The notes below the pieces were generated by a model, which was not told the origin of the DNA, did no database searches, and saw only the letters and a program-made list of their open reading frames with translations. Shown in pieces: positions 11,298 to 23,700 of a stretch of DNA of 64,000 nucleotides (position 1 is the stretch's first letter; every line of letters begins with the position of its first letter). The stretch is from Camellia lanceoleosa (Eukaryota > Streptophyta > Magnoliopsida > Ericales > Theaceae): assembly GCA_025200525.1 (NCBI GenBank), contig CM045767.1:119410021-119474020 (forward strand), written 5' to 3'. The position numbers and the translations under genes were made by a program.

Positions 11298-11549
11298 AGG
11301 TCCTTCAACATTTTCACAGAGAAAATTCGACTCAGAGAAATTTGGCTCTGACTCAAAGAAATTTCAATTTTCACAAATAAATTTATTTAATTTCACATTG
11401 AAAATTCAAAATTTCTTTGTGATCATACCAAAAAAATTTTGAAATTTCTCTATGAAAATTGAAATTTCTCTAAGTCGGGGCCGAAATTTCTATGAGTCGG
11501 GTAAAATTTCTCTGAGTCAAATTTTCTCAGTGAAAATGTTGTTGGACCT
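11298..11549. mobile_element. Hairpin MITE with long terminal inverted repeats
   Basis: The left arm starts AGGTCCTTCAACATTTTCAC and the right arm ends GTGAAAATGTTGTTGGACCT. The match extends about 48 bp per arm, including GACTCAGAGAAATTT. TA flanks both ends, compatible with a TA target duplication. The core holds further GAAATTTCTCT inverted words, so most of the 252 bp can fold. No coding capacity. Confidence 0.75.
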
Positions 11550-11551
11550 TA

Positions 11552-13718
11552 GTTAATAAAAAAATATATATATTGGACCTCTTATACACAAAGTTAAAGA
11601 GGAATGTTTCATTAATTTTCTTTTTTTAATTTTTTAAGCAATTTTTTTTTAATTTTTAGATACATCTAATATAGATACACTTAAAAAATATAATATTTGT
11701 CAAAACAATCTTGACAAAATTCACTAAATATCAAAAATATAAAAAAATAAAAATTCAATACATTTTTTGTATTTTTATATATTTATTAATTTTAAAATCA
11801 TTTTTATTATAAAATATTTTACTTTTTTGAGATATTTAAGTAAGGTACATTTAAAAAAAATAAAAAAATGACTTAAATTCTTAAAAATATTCACTAAAAA
11901 TAAAAAATATATAAAATAAAAAACTTAATTTTTAAATAATTAAAACCAAACATAATGAAGGAACCTAAGAAAAACATTAACCCGAACGCAAAAAACCAAA
12001 ACAGTTTTTCTCATTTACTGATTTGGGCACGGGACACTTGTTTGACAGGGGTGCTACATATATTAATTAATATATTAACTAGTGTATTTAGTGATATTTT
12101 AGGAAGATAGTAAAAAGTAACTTTTTTGCTTTTAACTAAGTTTGTGGGGAGTGATTTGAGAAGTTGATAAAAAGCTGTTCCTTTTTTTTTTATTAATATT
12201 TATTTATGGTATCACATCATACTAAAATGACTAAAATACCCTCACCCAACTTAAAAAATTACATTTTATCCAAACCCACAAAATATAAACATTGAGGGTA
12301 ATTACGTAATTTTTCAACTTACTTTTTGGCACTTCCTAAATGAGCAAAAACGCAACTTGACATTTTGCTCAAAAAAGCAGCGCAGCGTTTTTCTTCCTTT
12401 CCCAAAAGAGCCCTTATTATTTCAAGTAAGCAATCCAAGAGATGAGTGAACTGGGTTATTAACAAATTTTATAATGTTAAAAAATAATAAACATAATATT
12501 CAGAATTTTAACAAATAAAATATAGAATAATAATTAACAATATAAAAGTAAGAGAGATAGGAAGAAAAAATCAAATACTGAGATTTATAGTGCTTCGGCA
12601 TGCCGAACCTACGTTCACTCCCCAAAGAACCTCATTAAGAATTTTTTTGCTATCAAAATAAATTAATACACCAACAAGGCTTTACCAAGCTTTTGCATAT
12701 GTCTTATTTTTATCTATTGAGCCCACTCAACAATAAATTCCTTATTTTTACAAAATTCCTTCATAAAATAATAAATAAGGATAAGTGGTACTCAATCCTC
12801 TTTTATAATAATTCTCTCACAAAGTAGATATGAAATTGTAAGAACAAACACTATATTTAGATCTGAAAATGAAAGAGCAGAATACACTCAAAATTTTGGA
12901 ACATACAGATTTTTTTGTTCAAGTTCTTTTTTTTTTCTCCACACACAATACTTCTATTCATATCCAAAAGTATATCCGTTGAAGGAGACAGATGCCCCTT
13001 AAGACGTCAGCTGAATCCATGTGTAAGTGAAACACACGGAAGGAAAATTTGTAATCTTGCAAATTTGAGCACATTAGGCATTAGTCAAATTTGTATTAAA
13101 AAGCAAAAACAAAAGCTAATGGAAATGATGTCTTGTATAACTTTCCACCTGCCAATATTCATATATGTAACGTGATACAATCAATGTAGTCTAATTGCTC
13201 CCGTGATGTATTCTATTTATATTGTTATATGCATTATATAAAATATTCTAATCAAATATTTTGCATACATAATAAAATTTCTTTAAATAATATTTATAAT
13301 AGATTTGAAAATATATATATACCCCTTTTTGTAGAGATTTTAAAATAAACATAAACTACCACTCTATATGAATATCTCACTTTTGTCAGAAGACAATTCA
13401 TCAATATCAAATTTATCAAAATAATATAACTAATCAATATAAAATTTGTCAAAAGATGAATAGTGATCAGCCTAATTTTTCAAAAAGTAAATAGTAAAGT
13501 TTTCAAAAATATTTTTATTTAAATAATATTTAACAAATATATCATACAATAAATATTTTAAACAGATAATATTTTGTATCAAATAATATAGAATATGTAT
13601 ATTAAAAAAATCTAAAATTTTCAAATAATATTGTAGATATCATCAAAATTAAATAACATGATTAACAGTACCAATACTAGTTATAACCTTATTATTGACC
13701 CCACCCATTATATAAAGA
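11552..13718. other. AT-rich intergenic DNA with MITE and transposon remnants
   Basis: 11610-11955 carries inverted TTCACTAAAAATAAAAAAT / TTTTTAGATACATCTAATA-type words of the GTTTGGAGTTTT MITE family. At 12580-12640 the words GTGCTTCGGCATGCCG and CTACGTTCACTCCCCAAAG resemble a motif common in plant transposon interiors. Nothing reads as a gene. 13660-13718 repeats in inverted form part of the hairpin MITE that follows (TTATTATTGACCCCACCCAT). Confidence 0.45.
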
Positions 13719-14732
13719 ATAATACTATATGTACTAATTAGTGTACTAATTAATGTATCAATTGATGATGTGGCATAATTTAAGATATTTTTGGTATTTG
13801 TAATTTATATAATGAGTGGAATCAATAATAATATCATAACTAGCGTTGATACACTAGTCAGTATACTAATTGGTGCATATTGCATCATCGTTATATAAAT
13901 TACAATTACTAAAAACATCTTAAATTATGTTGAGAAGGAGATTTATGACCTGGCTTGGGCCGAGTTGGTTTGGGCCTCGGTTAAAGTCTTTGCTCGGACA
14001 AAGCGAGCCCCGTGATCGACCAGGGTCTTTGCCCGGTTAAGTTAGGGATAAGTCGCTAGCCCAGTCAAGAGATATGCGTTTCACTAAGTTGGACGAAATT
14101 TATCCTCAGAAGACCAGGTTCGGCCGAGCAGGAGCTCGTGGTGGACTGTAGAGCTCGGTTAAGCCCATGCTCGGGTTCGTTCGTCGGGGCTGAGCAGTTA
14201 ACGAGGTCCTGAGGGAAAGTTGTGGCGCTATGCTAGGCGTAGCTCAGCGAAAAAAGCTACATGGTGTGATTGCATTACGAGAAGGAGATTTTCTGTCCGT
14301 ACATGTCAATACTGTTAAGGGATTTTGCCATTTGATGTTTGGCAGTATTCACGCTTACATGTGGAAGATAGTAAGAGGGGAACATATCCGCGAGCCAGGA
14401 GGAGGACAGACAAAGAGGAGCACTCAAAAACTATATAAGCAGTGCTGCGCCTCTATGCACAGGTCTGGAATATCTAGTTATCAGAGCTACCTATCCCTCT
14501 GTCTCTTCTCTCTTTACTTTTCCTTCTCTCTCTGTGTGTGCTAACTTGACCGTTAGAAGAGTTTTCTGGCAGCATACTCATCGGATAGCTCACCATCTTT
14601 GTGTTTTCAGGTTAAGCGACATTACTTGGAGTTTGGACACGAGGAAAAGCGGAGAGCGACGAATATTTCCTTTCCGTATATATGCCACATTATCAATTGC
14701 TATACTAGTTAGGTGCATATAGCATTACTCCT
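13719..14732. mobile_element. Hairpin MITE interrupted by a 751-bp insert
   Basis: The left arm (13721-13820: ACTATATGTACTAATTAGTG, GATGATGTGGCATAATTTAA) has its reverse complement on the right. That right arm is split: CTTAAATTATG at 13919-13929 is followed by foreign DNA, and the arm resumes at 14685 as CCACATTATCAATT and ends with GGTGCATATAGCATTACT. Uninterrupted, the element would be about 260 bp. Confidence 0.75.
13930..14680. mobile_element. LTR-like insertion (probable solo LTR) inside the hairpin MITE
   Basis: A GC-richer block of 751 bp starts (T)TGAGAAGGAGATTTATGACC and ends CCTTTCCGTATA. TATG flanks it on both sides (13926-13929 and 14681-14684; five bases match four of five). 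It has a TATA-like CTATATAAGC at about 14430 followed by a CT-rich stretch, as in LTR promoters, and no internal coding region. The canonical terminal CA is not seen, so the LTR assignment is inferred from composition and promoter layout. Confidence 0.5.
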
Positions 14733-16121
14733 TGTTTGAGTGGTCATAAAGAGGGTTAGAACACCTTTATTTACTATGTCAAATTTAATGTCACAGTTCA
14801 ATAATTTTATTTTGACATATTAAAGTCTATTTCAATAAGTTGCTTAAAAATTAGTTTTTTGGATTTTTTAATTATTTTAGATCATATCATCTCTTTACTT
14901 ATATATTTAAAAAAAAAAAATTTTAAAAAAGCTAAAAAATCAGATTTTAACCAACTTTTTAAAACAATCTTAAATGAACTTTATTAGGTGTGTTAAAAGC
15001 TGATATAATTTTTTATACCATCCCTTCATATTTTTTTCCTTTAAATAAAAGAGTTTAAATTTTAACAATAATAAAATAATATATTTAACTTATTGAGTGG
15101 AGAGCTTCAATATTAAGGGTTATTTGGGGTATCCTAAATAAGTGAACTTTTAATCTTTTTGGACTAAAAAGTTGAGGAAAAGAATATGGATGTTTAGGTT
15201 AATTTTTTGACTTTTTATGAAAAAATGTATATTAAAAAATTGTATAAATAAGTGTATAGGGAAATAAAGTGATGGAATAAGCTGTACGGATGGAAGTCTA
15301 AAGGGCAGCGCGGCAGAGGGCAGTGTAGGAGATTGATTCTCTACTTTTTGGGTATAAATTGATCGGTTCTGTTTGGCCCATGGGGGCCCACCACGGGTCC
15401 CGTTTACTAGTCGGAACCGATCAATGTGTAAAACTCGTCGAGTACTATATGTTTGTAAAACAATCACGTTGATTGAATATCGATAGCTATCTGATCGTGT
15501 TAGTTTTTTTTGTTAACTGTTAACTATAACACCATCAATTTTTATACAAAACTGATTTGATCATGTATTTAGTGATATTCGATAGACGTGATTTTTTTAC
15601 AGGCATATAGTACTAGACAAGTTCTACATATTCACGGTTCAGATTATCAAAACGGGACTCATGATGGCTCCCACAAACCTAACTCTATCATCCAATTTAG
15701 TGAATATTTTACTATAATTTTTTTTTTCCCTTGGTCACTTACTCCACCATCACGTTAGTATCAATGTTGGAGCTTTTTTTTTATTTGTATTAATATTTGT
15801 ATATTATTTTTTTAATATTTTTTTGATGAATAATGATAACTTTTTAATTTTTAAAATAATTTTTTGACTTTTTAATTTTTTAAAAGATTGTCAAACTAGC
15901 CCTAAGAGTTGGTTTTGGAATAAGTTATTTTATTTATTTAATTAAAATTTTTTTTTTTTTTGACTATTTGATTTTTTTAATTTTTGTGCTCGGAAGGAAA
16001 AAATCGTTTGATTGATGTTGGGTTGGCAAAAGATAGAATTGCCCCCAAGTCTTGAATTATTAGTATGATTTTCAAAAACTTTGAAGGGCAAAATCGGTTT
16101 TTTGCGTACCTGGTCAGCCCT
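14733..16121. other. Intergenic DNA without a gene
   Basis: AT-rich. A GC-rich patch at 15290-15430 contains an imperfect hairpin, GATCGGTTC (15360-15368) pairing with GAACCGATC (15414-15422) around a CCCATGGGGGCCCACC-containing loop. No RNA family is recognised. Words such as TTTTTGACTTTTTAATTTT at 15860-15885 belong to the MITE background. Confidence 0.45.
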
Positions 16122-16174
16122 ACACAAGCCACGTGAACCTTTTTTTTTTTGAAAGACACAAGCCACGTGAACCT
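16122..16174. repeat. 19-bp direct repeat flanking a T10 tract, contains a G-box
   Basis: ACACAAGCCACGTGAACCT occurs exactly at 16122-16140 and again at 16156-16174, separated by TTTTTTTTTTGAAAG. This is the footprint expected of a target-primed retroposition that left only a poly(A) tail (T on this strand) between target-site duplicates. CACGTG within the repeat is a G-box core, now doubled about 0.6 kb upstream of the pectin acetylesterase start codon. Regulatory effect is speculative. Confidence 0.6.
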
Positions 16175-16620
16175 GCTGCATTCCTTTTTGTTTATATTTC
16201 TGCTTGTGACTAGTGGGTTTGAAAAATTAATTGAAAAATGATGGAAACGTTACACTATTTATTGTCACACATATTTTGTGTTTTAATTTTTAATTTTTTT
16301 ATTTATTTGTCACATCATTAATGATGTGTTAGTGGTAGAAATTTAGTGGTAAAATAATAAATTTATTTTAGTTATTTTTTTAATTTTTAATTATTTTAAT
16401 TCAATTAAAAATGTTACATTTAAGAAATTGATTATTTTTTTATAATTAATTTAATAATTATAAAATAATTATAATTTAAATGTAATATTTTTTATTTTAT
16501 TTTATTTTATTTTTATTGTTTATATTAGGCAAAAAAATCTAAAAAAATAAAATAAAAAATTGTCAAACACCCCTAAAATAGCGCCCTTTGCTGGTAATCT
16601 TGAAGTTCGAGAAGTTGATC
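16175..16620. other. Upstream region of the pectin acetylesterase gene
   Basis: AT-rich sequence with inverted TAATTTTTAATTTTT-type words at 16270-16560, probably a decayed MITE. No gene. Confidence 0.4.
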
Positions 16621-16629
16621 TTATTTAAG
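16621..16629 (+). promoter_or_regulatory. Candidate TATA element of the pectin acetylesterase gene
   Basis: TTATTTAAG lies about 155 bp upstream of the start codon at 16780. It is the best-placed TATA-like word in the leader. Assignment is by position and composition only. Confidence 0.3.
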
Positions 16630-16779
16630 TAACGTAATAATTATTATATTGTGAAAAAAAAAACTCTGATCTACCAATTAGAAAATATACAGACTTGAGC
16701 AACGACTGATCTACTAACAAAAGTGAGTTAAGATCAAATCAAATGGTTTGATCCAGAGAGCGATCAGCTAACAAAAAAA

Positions 16780-17005
16780 ATGGCGAATCAGAGGTTTCGT
16801 CCTCTGATTTGGTGCAGAAAATGGTCCAAGAGAGATCAAGCCATAGCAGCCGCCGCCACCGGATTCGCCATCTTCATCATCACTTTCTCTGTCTTCTCCG
16901 ATTCTCGCACTAAACCATCCGCCCAACAACCCCTCAATCCATCCTCCACCCCCCTTTGGGTCCCCTTGACCCTATTGCGCAATGCCACCCACAGAGGCGC
17001 CTGTA

Positions 17006-17059
<54 letters not shown>

Positions 17060-20000
17060 GTAATTATGTACTATATGTTGTGTTTTTTGGTTGCAGTTTG
17101 TTTGGATGGGAGTTTGCCCGCATACCATTTACAAAAGGGTTTTGGATCTGGTTCTAGTAACTGGGTTCTTCACATTGAGGTCAATCACTCTTTTTTCTTA
17201 ATCTTTGTGCTTTACCATTTTTGGGTTTGTGTCTTCTTAATTGGTAGTGTCTCTGTCTCTGTTTGAAGATTGAGTCCGGTACAAAAGTTTGGAATTGGTT
17301 TTTCTCTGCTTGTGGGCTGATTATTATTATTATTATTATTTTGTTATTTTGGGAGTTTATGCTGTATTGTTTGGTGGAGCTTGACTTAAATAGGTTGAAA
17401 GAAAATTGATTATTGAAAAGCGAGAGGGATGCCTTTGGATTATGGGTTTATATTTGTACCTATTAAAGCGTCTCCAAGGTTTGCTTTTTTTTTTTTTTTT
17501 TTTCCCCCATCAATTTTAAATTTAATGAAAGAAGTCCAGTTTTGGTGCTCCACCATTATTTCTTAAACTTTTCATCAAATTGAGAATCAAATTGAGAATG
17601 CCTGAAGTGTTTCATCAAATTATTGTGGATAGCCGTTGGGACCATACACTGAACGACCGGCTGATTGTCCTATTGGACAACCTCTTCTTTGCTTCAAACT
17701 TCCAGTAAATTTACACTAACTGGTCGATCGGCTGGACATCCTCCTGGTCGTCCTCCTGATTGACCAGTGGTTTGATGAAAAATGAAAATTTTCCATTGGA
17801 ATGCTCGATATCAGATGAAATTTTTACTCAAATTTGATAAAAAAAAATAGTAAATGTTGGAGATGCTCTTAATCACTCCTTTCTTAAACTTTTAAGAATT
17901 AGTAATATATTGTATTCTTTATTATCTCTGAATGAAATATTCATGCATATGATAATAAATATATAAAAGCATATACTTTTTTGTGTGTCCTTTGCGTGGC
18001 GTTCTTTGCATTTTTTGAAAATTGACATATTGGCTTGTTTGGTGTGGCTTCTCATAAGGTAAAAGTTGATAATCAAAAAACAAAAGTTAACTCTCTCTCA
18101 ACTAATAGATAATCATCTTATTTATGTTGTTTCTACCTACCAAACAATTTGGCACAAACTTCCAAAATAAATAAATAAACTATAAGCAATCCATATAAGT
18201 TGCACTAAACAGTCCCAATGTTATCTCACATGTCTGTGTCTGTCCTTCTTAGGTGGGCGTGGGTTGTTGAGAGGTTTATTTGAAAACTTGTCCTTAATGT
18301 TTATGTTGTATTTTTATGTTAACAACTAGCCGTCTAAAAGCTTAAGCTATCAAATAGTGTGACGTTATTATTTATATTCTCAACACACCTCCCATGTGTG
18401 CTCATCATGAGTAGGTCTAGGATGTGCTAAGATCATAATTATCAAACTCTCGACACGTTTATCATGTGTGGCCAGCTGCTTGTCATGAGCAGGTCTAGCA
18501 TGTGCAAGTATTCTAATTATGAGGCAATCGATGTGATTAGAGCAACCTTGCTTGCTTTGATACCATGTTAACAACCAACTCGTTTAATAGTTTTGTAGGT
18601 GTTAGAAAAGGTGCAGCTTAATTATTATTATTATTATTTTTGTCAACAGTATATCTGCTGCTTTGTTGCTGGTATGATTTAGGCCAGTTTGACCTACTCA
18701 ATCAGATTGACAAGGTTGCAGTTAGTCATTAGTAGACTGTTTTTTATTTATTTTTATTTTCTTGTTGTGTTGTAGGGTGGAGGTTGGTGTGATACAATTT
18801 TATCGTGTTCTTCTCGTAAGAGAACTGAATTAGGTTCTTCAAGATATATGGATGGTCAAGTTCGATTTTCTGGAATTTTGAGCCAAGAATTGTCACAAAA
18901 TCCTGGTAATCACGCTAAGTAGATTCCCATGACTTTTTATTGAAAATTTTGTAATTGGCATGCCTTGTGTTCTTTTCCTTGTTAATAATTTTTCATATTC
19001 CTGTAGTCCTCTCTCTCTCTCTCAAACAAAATTGTGAAAATTTTGAATCCTTACACATTGATGTTTACAAGTGCTGAACTTATTCACATATAGTTTTCAA
19101 TCGTTCTGATGTGACAACAGTATATCATGGTTATAAGTGTGCTTTTCTCATCCATGTATGAATGCTGGCAATCATACATCTATATATGCAGCATCTATGC
19201 TTGTGAGGATATATCTACGTATGCATATTTGTATCTATGTACATATGCATGCAAGGCCTATTCATTTTATGTACCACTGAAAATGTTATGAATACCGCAC
19301 AACTGAAAATTTGAAAACTTATCCTTCTTAAGCACACTAGATTTGTAAGAAGGTGGAATAAAAAACTAGCATGAGTTTTGGTATTTTGCTGCCTCATTTT
19401 AGTACTTTGCAAAGAGTAAAAAACAAAGAATACCCCTACTGATGTTTGCAGTAATTTATCATCAATTTTGCTTTCATACGGACAGATATTGGCCAACAAT
19501 AGTTTCTTCCTGAACTGCAATAACCTAACCATTGTAGCTGGTTCTTATGAAGGCAAGTATCTTGTTTATTGTTGGAACATGTCATATTCTGGTTGGACTT
19601 TCATTTTGCCACTGTTGAATTAAGAACTCACAAAATGACAGCATTTGCTGGGGCCCACATAATAGAAGAATTTCTGGCTTTCTACTTCATATATCCTTTA
19701 ATCCTTAGGCCCCATAACCATATAGATACAAGGTGTTGTTCACCCCTCTCAGAGTTAAGTATTTAATTGTCAGTATTTCTTTTTTAAGCCTTTGAATTCT
19801 TGTTTTTCATGTTAGTTAGATATGATCAATGCTTGCTTTAGGATTTGGATAGGCATCTACACTCTTATTCTTATTTAATCAACAAAGGACTTTTATTGGA
19901 TCATTTTGGGTATCTTCAGATTTCTTTAACTGGAACAAAGTCAAGATACGCTATTGTGATGGTGCATCTTTTGCTGGGCACCCTGAAAGTGAGTTTAAGG

Positions 20001-20073
20001 CAAGTCCAGTGGATGTTTTTCAGCTTGGTCAGGAATTATGCAAATTCTAATTTTTACATGTAGTGTGTGTGCA

Positions 20074-20108
<35 letters not shown>

Positions 20109-20680
20109 TTTGACTAATTATGTCATCTCTTCATCTTTTCTCTATAGAATGGAACAGAACTATTCTTCAGGGGTCAGCTTATTTGGGAAACACTTATGGA
20201 GGAGCTCTTGTCAATTGGATTGTCTAATGCTAGACAGGTATTGTTCTTAATTTTATAATAAAATTACTTTTTTTTTTTTTTTGGGTTAAATTAGAGAAGT
20301 TGATAAAACATTATTCATAATTAAGCTTGTAGATGACTAATTCCTTATTCAATGGTCATTATTTGTGGGAACATAGTAACAGATTTCTTCCTTACTGTTA
20401 TTTAAGGTGAAAAAGCAAACAAGACCTCCTAAGGCTTAAGTGCAAAGTGATGGCTTCATCGAAGCGAGTTGGACACTTAAGGAAATTTAAAAAAATAAAT
20501 AAATAACATAGACAAAAACTCAATAATTCCCAAAAGTATGATGCATTTAACATTTCAAATAATAAATATCCATCAAAAGCATAAAACATCCAATAAAATC
20601 TGACATTCCAAATACTAATATCTCACAAAAATTTAAGACATCCAACAACAAAAATCTTAAGAAAAATTTCATTTCAGTTG

Positions 20681-20721
<41 letters not shown>

Positions 20722-23700
20722 CATTTAATTAAAAATCGAAACAACAAAATTCCCAAATAAAATAATAATAATATCAACAACTCCATACTATTTCAAGACG
20801 CATTTTGTAATAGCCACTTCATTGCCATAATTCTAAGGCTCACAATAGCTGCTAATTTTTTTTCTTCTGTTTTTCCTTATATGAAATTGATTACAAGATA
20901 TCGCCTAAAAGACAACCAAGTAGTGCTACATACGTTATCCATCTAGAAAAATAAAAAGAAAACTACAATACTTTAGACTATGAAGCGTGGGTATTTCGAT
21001 AAGCATGCCATACTTGTACCAATTACGGTAACGATACTTTGTATGGTTACTTTTGCATACATATCGGGTACACGAAATATATCGAAGTTGTCCTTCTTAA
21101 TTTTTGCCGTACGCCAGATGTACCTAGTGTATTCGTACTATACCTCAGTCGAAACATTATTTTCTTTTAATATATAGGTTAAATTAGTTTCATTGGAATT
21201 TATTTATGTATTTATTTTAATGCTTAGCATGATTTTAAAATGAAACTATCGTTTGTAAATTATTTAATATAATAACATTTAATTTAGATTTATATCTCTA
21301 CCTTTTTGGCATTAAATGTAAATTGTAGGTTCGATTTTAACAAATTAAACCATTTAACCAATTTCTTGTGTTACTCCAAATAAAAAATAAATATCTTTTA
21401 CAAACGTATCCGGCCCTGTACTATACTTTTTTTAGATTTTACTGCATTGACATACCCGTACCCGTACATAGACTATAGAGAAGGACAACATTGATGTGTG
21501 GTCATCCAGAAGAAGAATAACTGGTATCTAGTGTTCAACATTTACTAGCTCTGTCACTTGAGATCGAGATGCCGATTTGGGTTTTCTTTGACCATCCAAT
21601 TAGAATGTGATTTGAATTTTTCTGCCAAGGTTAAGAAATATAATACTTTATGAGCTGTGATCTGGTGTGCTGGATGTTTATTACAACTGTTTGATGGTTT
21701 AGATCAAATCATAATTGTAAAAAATAAATAAGTAAATAAATAGTGAATGCCTCTATCGCCTCACGCTTAATCCTTAAGGAGAATGCCTCATGCGCCTCGA
21801 CCTCGCCTGACTTCAAGGCTCTTGAAGAGCTGAGACTTCACCTTGCTTTGCTTTTGGTCTATGCGAACATTTAGGCACACTTTTCAAAATAATCTTCCCT
21901 CTCTTCTCAGTCTCATTCTGGTGGGCTGGGGGTTGATTGCATCATGTGTATGAAATTTCGTCACCAAAATGACATGTTGATTGAAGACATAAAAACATTG
22001 TGTGTCACCTGGAGCCTAAAGATGTTACTTCCAAATTCTACGATGCGTTTATGTCTGATCAAATCCTGAAATTTATTTCCATTAATAAAGTGGATTAAGT
22101 TATGGTTTGCTTTTTCGCTTTTAGCTTTGCCTGCAACAGTTCACAAAATATATCAAATGAAGTGTTCATCTTTAGCCTGTTGATATGCTTGATGGGACTG
22201 TCCAAAATCAGATTTGTAGGTTCTTACCGATGCATTTGATAACTTCACAGGCTCTTCTTTCAGGATGTTCTGCTGGAGGGTTGGCAACTCTCATACACTG
22301 TGATAACTTCCGCAAAATTTTGCCAAAATATGCTACTGTCAAATGTCTTGCTGATGCAGGGTTCTTCCTTAATGTGTATGTTCTTCTACATATTATCTGC
22401 ATTGTACATCCATAGTTTCACTAATTTCTTTTAAGAGGAGTTTCTGATTTCAGATTATCTAAAATATTAGCTACTGATAAAATATCTTCTAATCAATGTG
22501 TATATCAGAGTGAAGTTAGCATGCTTCGACCACCGGTTGTCATAAGTGAATTTATAATTTCACCATATTATTTCTGTATTTGGCTTTGTTTCCCATCCTC
22601 CTTACACTTTCTACCTTGATGGTATCAGCAATTTATATGTTAGGATTCTCATGAATCCGAGATGGGCATTATTATCTAACTTTAGTGCCAGGCAAAGTGC
22701 AAATGTCCACCATATTGAACTCATTATCTATATCTTCTATGTTACGCAAATGCAACATAGTGGTCCCTTTTCTATTTTGTGTGCGCGGACATGTGTGTGT
22801 GTGCGTGTGAGAGAGAGAGAGAGAGGGATAGTATGAGACAATGACATCATTTATTGACAATTATCCATATAACCAAAACTTAGAAATGAAAATCATGATT
22901 AAATACTTGTAGCGACCTATGTGGTAATACTAAAGCTTATTTCTCTCATGAGTATATTCCTGAAATTTTATTAACATTTTCATTGTATATTTCAAATTTT
23001 ACAGAAACATAATACTACTTCCTTCTTAATTTCACATGATATATATCTCTATTTGGGGATATTGACATATTTGTTTAAGTCGACGTCTAAGACCTCACCT
23101 GTAGGACCTGTGTGAAATTACTTCCTAGATATTGGAAGCTTGTTTTACCTGTACGATTGGTATGTTCACCCTTCAAGCTTGAATATGACTTTGTCTTAGT
23201 TATTCTTTCTTCATTTCAGGAAAGATGTTGCTGGACATCGTACCATTGAAACTTTTTATCAAGATGTTGTCCACCTCCAGGTTGTGACTTGGCTGTACTC
23301 TGTCTCAAGCTACATAAGCTCTATCTTTGTTTGTCTCTCATACCGGCATTTTACCATAAACAATAAAGTTGCAAATGTTTATGTTTTGTTTTTACAATAC
23401 TTGGCCTGGAATTCTGCCATCTCTCTTGCTTTTCAATTTGTTTGGGGGGATAATTGGTGACATTCTTAGCTTAATTTTGTGGATTTACAAGTCATGACAG
23501 ATTGTCTTGCATCTACGTTACTATAAACAACTCTATAAAATTAACAAAGTGCTCTGTTCAAATTGACCACAGAGCCCATTATCTGTGCATGAACTTATGA
23601 TTTAGAATAAAAATGTTTGGTCATCCTTTGTCACATGGTCATATGTTTGGTCTATCAGTTTGACCTTCACAGTTGTTTAGGAAAATCTTTTTTAAAATGA

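Noticed and set aside
15357..15425. Hairpin with GATCGGTTC/GAACCGATC arms
   Set aside because: As a possible miRNA or structural RNA the paired arms are too short (9 bp) and imperfect.
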